Of a stretch of DNA of 11,666 bases, positions 6,651 to 11,666 are shown piece by piece (position 1 is the first letter of the stretch; each line of letters starts with the position of its first letter). A model generated the notes under the pieces. It made no database searches. It was not told where the DNA came from and saw only the letters and a list, made by a program, of their open reading frames with translations. The translations under genes were made by a program, and so were the position numbers. The stretch spans positions 1-11,666 of the forward strand of contig JAFZMT010000089.1 in the NCBI GenBank assembly GCA_017553245.1. Reading direction: 5' to 3'. This DNA comes from Methanomicrobium sp. (GTDB taxonomy: Archaea; Halobacteriota; Methanomicrobia; Methanomicrobiales; Methanomicrobiaceae).

Positions 6651-7184
6651 GTGCGGCGCGTTATGACCGCACCCTGCCCAAACTGTTCAAAAGAGATTCA
6701 ATATATATATCAGTCCGAAAGAATACCGTATTTCGCGGAAGTGATGTTCGCATCGGCAGTCTGCGAATGCGGTTTCAAATCGGTCGAGACTTATGTCATG
6801 GGCGACGGCGAGCCCGTAAGATATACTTTTAGAGTTGAAAGTCCCGACGATCTCTCAGCCCGCGTCATAAGAAGCAGTTCCGCCGAGATGCGGGTGCCGG
6901 AGTTCGGTATCGAGGTGACGCCGGGTCCGATGTGCGAGGCATTTATCTCGAATGTGGAAGGGGTGCTTCTCAGAATGAGCGATGCGCTCGATACGATTGC
7001 ACGCACGGCAACCGGGGAAGAGAAAGAGAAGATTGCCGCATTAAAAGAGCGGCTTGAAGCGGCACGCGACGGTAACTTCGAGTTTACTCTTGTCATCGAG
7101 GACATGAGCGGCAACTCGGGCATTGTAAGCAAGAAGGCGGTTAAGGAGATACTGCCAAAGCCCGCGCAGCCGACCGCCGCATGA
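6651..7184 (+). CDS. ZPR1-family zinc finger protein
   Basis: The product (177 residues from the GTG) belongs to the archaeal ZPR1-related family, a single copy of the module duplicated in eukaryotic ZPR1. The zinc finger is C9-P-N-C12 and C38-E-C40, followed by GFKS (41-44). IPYFAEV (25-31) is the usual family motif between the cysteine pairs. The beta domain contains a PGP-EAFISNVEGVLLRM block (about 91-109) typical of ZPR1, then a charged helix (about 121-140). Eukaryotic ZPR1 is a folding chaperone of eEF1A, so an aEF1A-related role is a reasonable inference. The start is uncertain: GTG 6651 follows a G-run at 6634-6640, while ATG 6663 lacks a ribosome binding site. The second cysteine pair is CxC instead of the common CxxC. 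It is probably co-transcribed with sepF. Confidence 0.88.
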   Translation: MRRVMTAPCPNCSKEIQYIYQSERIPYFAEVMFASAVCECGFKSVETYVMGDGEPVRYTFRVESPDDLSARVIRSSSAEMRVPEFGIEVTPGPMCEAFISNVEGVLLRMSDALDTIARTATGEEKEKIAALKERLEAARDGNFEFTLVIEDMSGNSGIVSKKAVKEILPKPAQPTAA

Positions 7185-7248
7185 GAGGATACGGTATTGA
7201 GGACACCGGTTTGAATCGATAAAACGATTCACGGCAAATTTGAATTAA

Positions 7249-7260
7249 TTTTCTTTTTTC
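7249..7260 (+). terminator. T-tracts after zpr1
   Basis: TTTTCTTTTTTC lies between zpr1 (stop at 7184) and the next gene (start at 7276). It could end the sepF-zpr1 transcript. GAATTAATT at 7242-7250 could equally be the TATA element of the downstream gene, about 30 bases ahead of its ATG, so the two signals may overlap. Confidence 0.35.
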
Positions 7261-7275
7261 ATTACAGGCAGTTTC

Positions 7276-8256
7276 ATGATAGGCAGTTATTTCAGAAAGG
7301 ACCTTGAGGAGAAAGTCGCCGAATTGAACGCGGAGATTGAATCTCTTAAGAAAGAGAACGACAAACTCAGAACGCGGCTTTCAAAACGCGAAGAGAAGGC
7401 GCAGAGCGATCCCGTGCGCTATCAGGAGACGGTTGAGGAACTCAAGCGCGCCCGCGTTGAGATTGAAGCGCTTAAAAGCCGCGTCGATTTCCTAAAACGC
7501 GAGGACTCCCTCAAGGAGTTCGGCGTCAATATCCGCGCGGATAACTTCTACCTCTCAAAGAAGAGTTCAACGGCGCTTCTCGATAAGATAGCCTCTATAA
7601 AGGCTTCGAAAGAGTCGCTGATTACTCTTTATCTCCGCCCGAACGAGAAGATAACCGACCGCGGCAGTCTGGGGGAGGATCTCTGCATCTACATTGAAAG
7701 CCTCAAATCCGAGACGGGCGTTATCGGATTCTTCGATACCGAAGCTCCTTTTGTCCTCTCACTTCTTGCGATGCCGCCGTTTGCGCCCGAAAAGACGGAG
7801 ATGATTCGCGGCACGGAGTTTGCATGCGCAAAAGCGCGGGATATCTTCGAGCGCAGTCGTCATGCGGCATTCGTGATAGGTCATGCGGGTGAGTCTTTCA
7901 TGGGGTTTGCCACGGAATCCGAGCTTTTAAGAGAGGAATTCGTAACCAGCAGCGTCATGGACAAACACAGCAAAGGCGGCTGGTCACAGAAGCGCTTCGA
8001 GAAACTTCGCGATGAGGATATACGCCACCATATAGAGAAAGCCTCGGCTGTTTTCTCCGAAATTCTGGACGAATATCGCGGAATCACGGATACGATTGTC
8101 ATCGCCGGCGACAGAAAGACGGCAACGGATATCGCGGGCGCAGATGCCCTGCGCGAATATAATGTCACATACAGGCAGTTTGAGACAAAACCGAACCGTC
8201 ATTGCGGCGATAAAGCATTCAAAGAACTTTTCTCGGCGAGATGGTACAGACTGTAA
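7276..8256 (+). CDS. Vms1/Ankzf1-like (VLRF1) eRF1-fold protein with N-terminal coiled coil
   Basis: The 326-residue protein starts with a charged coiled coil (about 8-78), then an alpha/beta domain (about 80-190) and a region aligning to the catalytic middle domain of eRF1/aRF1. KHSKGGWSQKRFEKLR (230-245) aligns with the KxGxGGQSxxRFxRLR loop of release factors, but the GGQ glutamine is Trp236 and a Gln appears at 238. This is the pattern I associate with the Vms1-like release factor group, whose yeast and human members hydrolyse peptidyl-tRNA on stalled 60S subunits during ribosome quality control. The same role in archaea is inferred. The C-terminal portion (about 270-326) has an IVIAGDRKTA segment, as expected for the nucleotide-like Rossmann strand of this fold. 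It lies 91 bases after zpr1 and may have its own promoter. Confidence 0.8.
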   Translation: MIGSYFRKDLEEKVAELNAEIESLKKENDKLRTRLSKREEKAQSDPVRYQETVEELKRARVEIEALKSRVDFLKREDSLKEFGVNIRADNFYLSKKSSTALLDKIASIKASKESLITLYLRPNEKITDRGSLGEDLCIYIESLKSETGVIGFFDTEAPFVLSLLAMPPFAPEKTEMIRGTEFACAKARDIFERSRHAAFVIGHAGESFMGFATESELLREEFVTSSVMDKHSKGGWSQKRFEKLRDEDIRHHIEKASAVFSEILDEYRGITDTIVIAGDRKTATDIAGADALREYNVTYRQFETKPNRHCGDKAFKELFSARWYRL

Positions 8257-8337
8257 GTGCTGCGCTGTAAGTGCTTCGGACTGAAAAAAATACAATATAC
8301 TATCTAAAATATAATATCCAAAATTTTAAAAATAAAA

Positions 8338-8354
8338 CTGAATTAAAAATTCAG
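8338..8354. terminator. Bidirectional terminator between convergent genes
   Basis: CTGAATT-AAA-AATTCAG is a perfect seven-pair inverted repeat. On the plus strand it is followed by a T6 run at about 8358-8363. On the minus strand it is followed by TTTTATTTTTAAAATTTT. It includes the TGA stop (8353-8351) of the minus-strand secreted protein gene. The flank 8281-8337 is very AT-rich and holds no gene. Confidence 0.55.
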
Positions 8355-9217
8355 TGCTTTTTTACAGCCGCTGTTGCCGCGACTGCCGCCATTGCCGCAA
8401 CAATGCCTATGACGGCAATAACAAATCCGAATCCGGGTGATGCCTGTGTAGGCACCGGTGTCGGAACTTCGGTTTCAACAGTCTGCACCACCGGTAAAGG
8501 AACATAATCCTGCACGCTGCCCTTCTGAACGACCTCGATTGTAAAGACCGAGAACGGCTGTCTGCCTACGGGAGATGCGGCACTGCAAAGACCTGCGGAG
8601 GCTTCTCCGTTTAAGAAGGTTACGGAGAGTTCCTGAAGACAGCCTTCGGGGCTCTTGAAGACATGGCGCTCACCGGGGATCATCTGCGCATCCGAGGGGT
8701 AGTTCTTCTCATTCCAGCCCTGCACAACCTTGACGTAGGCGGAGCTTGCCGTGCAGACCGAACCCGAACAGCTCTCGCAGTCCGGCGCGGTATCAAAGGT
8801 CACCTTGAAGTTGTTCTGAAACGAGTTCACAATCTTTGACGGATCGCCGAAAGAGGCGATGAGGAACTTACCCGTGGGGTCGGTACCGTCAACCTTCGAG
8901 ACCGTCACCCATGACGCCTGCGGAGACTCGCCCGTGAAAGTCGCCTGAACGGTGTCACCGACGCAGAGGTAAGCCATCGCATCCGAAGACGGCGCTGTGC
9001 CCGTTATTTTCTGATCGGCGACGAACTGCACGGAGATGCCCGTCCACGTGACGCCGTTCCACATCTTATCGGCGTATATGTCGATTGTGCCCTTTGCCTG
9101 ATTGACATTCGTAATCGTTCCCGCAACCGTCTTCTCCTGCACGACTGCCGCGACGGGCGGCGTTATCAGAAGCAGGAGAACTGCCGCTGCCGCAATAAGT
9201 TTTATCGATGATCTCAT
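8351..9217 (-). CDS. Secreted protein with PGF-CTERM-like sorting tail, function unknown
   Basis: The 288-residue product has a signal peptide (basic MRSSIK, hydrophobic 7-20, probable cleavage after about PVAA at 24). A beta-rich domain follows (about 28-110: AGTITNVNQAKGTIDIYAD, VGDTVQATFTG). A second domain contains cysteines C147, C150, C155, C193 and C211; with C85 this makes six, enough for three disulfides. A Pro/Thr linker (VPTPVPTQ) leads to SPGFGF at 260-265, a hydrophobic helix (264-285) and KKH. This is the PGF-CTERM layout recognised by archaeosortase, which would cut the tail and attach a lipid. The start is ATG 9217, because GGTGA (9226-9222) is correctly spaced; a GTG at 9229 is in frame but unlikely. 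I do not recognise the main domain. The gene is monocistronic with a promoter at 9268-9277. Confidence 0.85.
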   Translation of the reverse strand: MRSSIKLIAAAAVLLLLITPPVAAVVQEKTVAGTITNVNQAKGTIDIYADKMWNGVTWTGISVQFVADQKITGTAPSSDAMAYLCVGDTVQATFTGESPQASWVTVSKVDGTDPTGKFLIASFGDPSKIVNSFQNNFKVTFDTAPDCESCSGSVCTASSAYVKVVQGWNEKNYPSDAQMIPGERHVFKSPEGCLQELSVTFLNGEASAGLCSAASPVGRQPFSVFTIEVVQKGSVQDYVPLPVVQTVETEVPTPVPTQASPGFGFVIAVIGIVAAMAAVAATAAVKKH

Positions 9218-9241
9218 TATTTCACCCACTCTCAGAGAGCC

Positions 9242-9255
9242 AATCCCGCGGGATT
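9242..9255. promoter_or_regulatory. Perfect 14-bp palindrome at the predicted transcription start
   Basis: AATCCCGCGGGATT is a perfect palindrome in the 5' region of the secreted protein gene. It is centred about 24 bases downstream of the TATA box centre, that is, at the predicted transcription start. It is flanked by the inverted pair GAGAGC (9235-9240) and GCTCTC (9262-9267). The position suits a repressor operator; an RNA hairpin in the leader is the alternative. Confidence 0.5.
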
Positions 9256-9267
9256 TACGGCGCTCTC

Positions 9268-9277
9268 ATTATATAAT
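9268..9277 (-). promoter_or_regulatory. TATA box of the PGF-CTERM protein gene
   Basis: ATTATATAAT is a strong TATA-like box about 50 bases upstream of the ATG at 9217. With initiation about 25 bases downstream, the leader would be about 30 bases and include the GGTGA ribosome binding site. Confidence 0.55.
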
Positions 9278-9298
9278 CAGCCTTTGGGCTGTGATATG

Positions 9299-9304
9299 AA
9301 AAAA
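9299..9304 (-). terminator. T6 tract after the first flavoprotein gene
   Basis: On the minus strand a TTTTTT tract lies about 27 bases after the stop codon at 9331. It is followed by a five-pair hairpin (CAGCC 9278-9282 with GGCTG 9287-9291). It is a plausible U-tract terminator that separates this gene from the promoter of the secreted protein. Confidence 0.4.
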
Positions 9305-9330
9305 GTATGTGTTCTTTTTCAGTTTTTAGC

Positions 9331-9933
9331 TTAATGTCGGCGAAGGTCATCCGAAAGGCAGAGTTTTCTTCCCAGTTCCTCCGCCGCCCGCATGATATCC
9401 GGTCTGCCGTCGATTCCGCCGTATTTATCCATCGCATTCGCAACTATATTCTCCGAATACGTAAAACCTGCGTCATTGAAGAGTGCACGCACGGTCGGAT
9501 ATGCGCAGTCGAAGACGGTCGGCAGGTCCATACCCGCGGTCGAGACAAAAACGCCGATATGCGTCCTTAAATGCTCATCGCCGTAAGTTGTCTCGTTCGT
9601 CTTGAACCGCCTTGCCCAGAGGTACTGACCGCGGTCAATGAATGCCTTCATCTCGGCGGTCACGGTCATGGAATAGATCGGGGATGCGAGGAGAAGTATG
9701 TCGCAATCGGCGACTATATCCTCGAATACCGGCGCAAGGTCATCCTTTAGTACGCATTTGCCAGTCTCATGGCACTTGTTGCAGCCCATGCAGCTCCTGT
9801 ATTTCAGTTTTCGAAGCAGAACCTTCGTGACCGCCGCTCCTGCGGATTCCGCGCCCTTAAGGAAGCAGTCCGCAAGTTTTTCGGTATTCCCGTGAACCTT
9901 CGGACTTCCCGATATCGCAATTACCTTTACCAT
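9331..9933 (-). CDS. Iron-sulfur flavoprotein / NADPH-dependent FMN reductase family, copy 1
   Basis: The 200-residue protein has the flavodoxin-like fold of the methanogen iron-sulfur flavoprotein (Isf) family, which moves electrons and can reduce O2 or H2O2 in anaerobes. SGSPKVHGNT (8-17) is the FMN phosphate loop and ASPIYS (83-88) the second flavin contact. The compact cluster motif C48-x2-C51-x2-C54-x5-C60 is intact, so an FMN plus [4Fe-4S] protein is expected, normally dimeric or tetrameric. The ATG at 9933 is preceded by GGCGGTGTGA, a usable Shine-Dalgarno. It lies 105 bases downstream of its paralogue at 10039-10650 in the same direction, with a TATA-like ATTTAAAA around 10005-10012 that may give it a separate promoter. 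The physiological electron partner cannot be read from the sequence. Confidence 0.88.
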   Translation of the reverse strand: MVKVIAISGSPKVHGNTEKLADCFLKGAESAGAAVTKVLLRKLKYRSCMGCNKCHETGKCVLKDDLAPVFEDIVADCDILLLASPIYSMTVTAEMKAFIDRGQYLWARRFKTNETTYGDEHLRTHIGVFVSTAGMDLPTVFDCAYPTVRALFNDAGFTYSENIVANAMDKYGGIDGRPDIMRAAEELGRKLCLSDDLRRH

Positions 9934-9996
9934 TTCACACCGCCGATTTCAGTTAACTCTTCAAATAATCTGATTTTCGATGAACTTCTGATTTAT

Positions 9997-10064
9997 CATT
10001 CCTTTTAAATATTCATTCCGTTTAATTTGTCATTCCGTTTAATTTGTCATTCCGTTTATCCTAT
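9997..10064. repeat. Four 17-bp tandem repeats spanning the end of flavoprotein copy 2
   Basis: CATTCCTTTTAAATATT (9997-10013), two identical copies of CATTCCGTTTAATTTGT (10014-10030, 10031-10047) and the partial CATTCCGTTTATCCTAT (10048-10064) follow one another without gaps. The repeats include the stop codon of copy 2 (10041-10039), so that protein's last residues, NGMTN, are encoded by repeat sequence. The leftmost unit supplies the TATA-like box in front of copy 1. Confidence 0.8.
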
Positions 10065-10650
10065 CGATGACGGCATCGGCAAGAGCCTGCGCTTTTTCTT
10101 TTGCGTCCGGCAGACTCTTTACAGCGCCTTTCCCGTCGACGCCGCTTACGAGGAGATACTCGATATTTTTGGTTCCGATTCCGCAATGGTGGAAGAAACA
10201 TTTCATAGTCGCAACGGACGGCGCGAACATGCCGTCGTCGGGCTGACCTGCAGTGGATATAAAAACGCCGATGCGCTTCCCTTTCCTGTCGGGGTCGAAC
10301 GTCGGCAGGTTAAGGACATCCTTTCGCGACCGCAAAACCTGTATTCTGTCGATAAACGCCTTTGCCTGCGAGCATACGCCCACGCAGTAGATTGGCGCGG
10401 CAAACACGACGATATCGGCTGACAGGATTCTCCCGATTATCCCTGCGGCATCATCGGATATCACGCATTTCCCTGCCTTCTCGCAGGCATTGCAGCCCTT
10501 ACACGGTTTGATATTGTAATCCGACAGCACGATTTTTTCGCATTCGGCGGATTCGTGCTTTGCGGCGGCGTCAATGAACCTGTCGAGCAGAGTCTCAGAG
10601 TTGCCGTGCCTTCTCGGACTAGATGATATGCACAGAATTTTGACGCTCAT
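10039..10650 (-). CDS. Iron-sulfur flavoprotein / NADPH-dependent FMN reductase family, copy 2
   Basis: The 203-residue paralogue of the neighbouring flavoprotein has SSSPRRHGNS (9-18) as FMN phosphate loop, AAPIYC (84-89) as flavin contact and the intact cluster motif C50-x2-C53-x2-C56-x5-C62. It also has extra cysteines (C7, C37, C89, C93 and others). It is expected to bind FMN and one [4Fe-4S] cluster and to act as a small electron carrier or oxidoreductase in the cytosol. No Shine-Dalgarno precedes ATG 10650, and a TATA-like box about 29 bases upstream suggests a leaderless message. An octanucleotide tandem array lies just upstream of that promoter, and the stop codon lies inside a 17-bp repeat array. 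The two genes are diverged copies, so an old duplication or separate acquisition is likely. Confidence 0.88.
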   Translation of the reverse strand: MSVKILCISSSPRRHGNSETLLDRFIDAAAKHESAECEKIVLSDYNIKPCKGCNACEKAGKCVISDDAAGIIGRILSADIVVFAAPIYCVGVCSQAKAFIDRIQVLRSRKDVLNLPTFDPDRKGKRIGVFISTAGQPDDGMFAPSVATMKCFFHHCGIGTKNIEYLLVSGVDGKGAVKSLPDAKEKAQALADAVIDRINGMTN

Positions 10651-10672
10651 GGTATCAATACGGATATTGCCG

Positions 10673-10690
10673 GTTTTATCTAAAAATAGG
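10673..10690 (-). promoter_or_regulatory. Probable promoter of flavoprotein copy 2
   Basis: On the minus strand CCTATTTTTAGATAAAA holds a TATA-like box centred about 29 bases ahead of the ATG at 10650, with no ribosome binding site in between. Fifteen bases further upstream the octanucleotide array begins. Confidence 0.4.
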
Positions 10691-10704
10691 GTTATGATGA
10701 TTTT

Positions 10705-10776
10705 CAGATGATCAGATGATTAGATGATTGGATGATTGGATGATTGGATGATTGGATGATTGGATGATTGGATGAT
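10705..10776. repeat. Nine-copy octanucleotide tandem repeat (TGGATGAT)n
   Basis: The array is two CAGATGAT units, one TAGATGAT and six perfect TGGATGAT units (10729-10776), 72 bases in all. The perfect half suggests recent slippage growth, and the unit length is not a multiple of three. It lies in the gap between the minus-strand CMD-like gene (stop at 10824) and flavoprotein copy 2, directly upstream of the latter's core promoter. No credible gene runs through it. Confidence 0.9.
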
Positions 10777-10823
10777 TATCTGCTGTACTGAAATGTCTGA
10801 ACAGAGTATGTCTGCTCAGAAGT

Positions 10824-11204
10824 CTACTCGGAGTATATCTCCTCGAGCTTGCTCTTGCCGTAGACGTAAGCAGGCATTCCCGCAAGAAGGAAGGCTACGC
10901 GAAGTCCCTCTTCAATCTCGGCTTTCTTTATTCCGAGATTCTTAGCGCCGCTTATCTGAGCGGAGACCGCGTGCTCGTCTCTGAGTGCGGCTGCGATTGC
11001 AATCGCGATTACCTTCTTTGTCTGGCGTGTCAGTGCCCCGTCATCCCAGACCATCTGGTCAAACGCCATTACCTTCTCAAACATCTCGGGATCGGTCTTT
11101 TCGAGTTCCCTGAAAATTACGGGCACCTTGCCTATCTTCTTTCCGAGGTTTTCCATATCACAGCACATTTTTCCTTTTCCGTTTTTACCCATTCCGCATG
11201 GCAT
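10824..11204 (-). CDS. Carboxymuconolactone decarboxylase (AhpD-like) family protein lacking the active-site cysteines
   Basis: The 126-residue all-helical protein fits the CMD/AhpD superfamily in its C-terminal two-thirds: LTRQTKKVIAIAIAAALRDEH (about 58-78), then an ISGAKNLGIKKAEIEEGL helix (84-101). The usual redox motif C-x2-C-x3-H is absent; the aligned residues are D76, A79 and Q83, so AhpD-type peroxidase activity is unlikely. The N-terminal segment is instead rich in Cys, Met, Gly and Lys (C3, M5, M13, C14, C15, M17), which could bind metal. The start is ATG 11204, with AGGTGA at 11218-11213; the in-frame GTG at 11216 falls inside that ribosome binding site. It faces a third flavoprotein gene divergently and lies upstream of two more, suggesting a redox or stress context. 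Exact function is unknown. Confidence 0.8.
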   Translation of the reverse strand: MPCGMGKNGKGKMCCDMENLGKKIGKVPVIFRELEKTDPEMFEKVMAFDQMVWDDGALTRQTKKVIAIAIAAALRDEHAVSAQISGAKNLGIKKAEIEEGLRVAFLLAGMPAYVYGKSKLEEIYSE

Positions 11205-11248
11205 TTTTTGTCTCACCTTTTTACTTTATACTTTGATAGATGAACTCT

Positions 11249-11265
11249 GAGATATATATCTTTTA
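11249..11265 (-). promoter_or_regulatory. Probable promoter of the CMD-like gene
   Basis: On the minus strand AAAGATATATATCTC contains a TATA element that is also a perfect palindrome (AGATATATATCT). It lies about 53 bases before the ATG at 11204, giving a leader of about 25-30 bases that contains the AGGTGA site. Confidence 0.45.
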
Positions 11266-11272
11266 TCATGGG

Positions 11273-11311
11273 GCGCATAAGATGCGCTAACCGTTCGGTA
11301 AGATGCAGTAA
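11273..11311. promoter_or_regulatory. Candidate operator between divergent CMD-like and flavoprotein genes
   Basis: Two near-identical 13-mers, TAAGATGCGCTAA (11278-11290) and TAAGATGCAGTAA (11299-11311), are 21 bases apart start to start, two helical turns. Between them is the perfect inverted repeat ACCG-TT-CGGT (11290-11299), and the left end overlaps GCGCAT-AAG-ATGCGC (11273-11287). The second copy ends where the TATA-like TTTTAAATT (11312-11320) of the plus-strand flavoprotein begins. This is a strong layout for a regulator site, but the regulator is not identifiable. Confidence 0.5.
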
Positions 11312-11320
11312 TTTTAAATT
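11312..11320 (+). promoter_or_regulatory. TATA box of the third flavoprotein gene
   Basis: TTTTAAATT is centred about 27 bases before the ATG at 11343, and no Shine-Dalgarno intervenes, pointing to a leaderless transcript. Confidence 0.5.
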
Positions 11321-11342
11321 ATGCCGTAAAAAATAGATTATC

Positions 11343-11666
11343 ATGACATGTCAGATTCTTGCGATAATGGGAAGCCCAATCCCCGACGGCAACATTGCAA
11401 AACTGCTTAAAGCGGCAAAAGAGGGTGCGGAAGAGTGCGGCTGCACGGTATCGTTATTTGATGTGACCGCTCTTCGATTTTCGGGGTGCATGGAATACTT
11501 TTACTGCAAACAAAACGAAGGGTGCATGATTCAGGACGATATCACGCCGATTATAAAAAGGGTGAAGAACGCCGACGGAATCATCCTTGCGGCGCCCGTA
11601 ATGACAATGGGCTTTCCCGGGATGATCAAGTCATTCATCGACAGGATGCAGCCGTTTTTTATGGCG
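11343..11666 (+). CDS. Flavodoxin-fold iron-sulfur flavoprotein-like protein, copy 3 (3' end outside window)
   Basis: The first 108 residues are present and the frame is open to the window edge. MGSPIPDGN (9-17) matches the FMN phosphate loop and AAPVMTMGFPG (83-93) the second flavin region. SFIDRM (97-102) is the helix seen in the other two copies. The cluster motif is altered: the expected C-x2-C-x2-C-x5-C is C49-x2-Y52-x2-C55-x5-C61, so one [4Fe-4S] ligand position is Tyr. The protein may bind only FMN, hold an unusual cluster, or use another ligand. It is transcribed away from the CMD-like gene across a shared regulatory region with paired repeats, probably as a leaderless message. About half the protein, judged by its paralogues, lies beyond the window. 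Confidence 0.8.
   Translation, partial: MTCQILAIMGSPIPDGNIAKLLKAAKEGAEECGCTVSLFDVTALRFSGCMEYFYCKQNEGCMIQDDITPIIKRVKNADGIILAAPVMTMGFPGMIKSFIDRMQPFFMA

Noticed and set aside
10705..10776. CRISPR array
   Set aside because: The 8-base units are contiguous with no unique spacers and no cas genes are nearby; it is a simple sequence repeat.
1..11666. Insertion sequence, integrase, toxin-antitoxin or restriction genes
   Set aside because: None of the real reading frames resembles a transposase, integrase or defence protein, and no terminal inverted repeats with target duplications were seen. The tRNA at 660-734 has no visible duplicated 3' end that would mark an integrated element.

Overview
The window reads as chromosomal DNA of a euryarchaeal methanogen, most likely of the order Methanomicrobiales. 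This is inferred from gene content, since no 16S rRNA is present. The clues are an archaeal-type initiator tRNA, an LSm protein next to ribosomal protein L37e, archaeal SepF, a ZPR1 homologue and an archaeal Vms1-like eRF1-fold protein. There is also a PKD-repeat surface protein, a second secreted protein with a PGF-CTERM-like tail, and several iron-sulfur flavoproteins. Start sites carry either an archaeal Shine-Dalgarno (GGTGA type) or a TATA-like box about 26-30 bases upstream, which suggests leaderless mRNAs.

Layout. Bases 1-484: a divergent pterin-4a-carbinolamine dehydratase gene (+) behind three helically phased 11-bp repeats. 660-734: initiator tRNA-Met. 921-3089 (-): large secreted beta-propeller/PKD/Ig-like protein. 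3300-5189 (-): operon lsm - rpl37e - purF, in which the 59-residue L37e gene (4747-4926) is easy to miss. 5190-5593: a 404-base divergent intergenic region holding lsm promoter signals, a GC-rich repeat patch and a 14-bp tandem repeat carrying Shine-Dalgarno-like motifs. 5594-8256 (+): PUA/MCT-1-like RNA-binding protein, sepF, zpr1, and a coiled-coil Vms1-like protein. 8351-9217 (-): secreted, probably archaeosortase-processed protein. 9331-11204 (-): two iron-sulfur flavoproteins and a cysteine-less carboxymuconolactone-decarboxylase-like protein. 11343-end (+): the start of a third flavoprotein, cut by the window edge.

Functionally, the middle is a translation and cell-housekeeping block: initiator tRNA, L37e, LSm, MCT-1-like factor, a possible aEF1A chaperone, a possible nascent-chain release factor, plus the FtsZ anchor SepF and the first enzyme of purine synthesis. 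The right third is a small accessory redox island of paralogous flavoproteins. I do not see a clear new defence or mobile system. The most unusual layer is regulatory: nearly every intergenic gap carries its own, unrelated short tandem repeat or perfect palindrome placed exactly at a promoter, transcription start or ribosome binding site.
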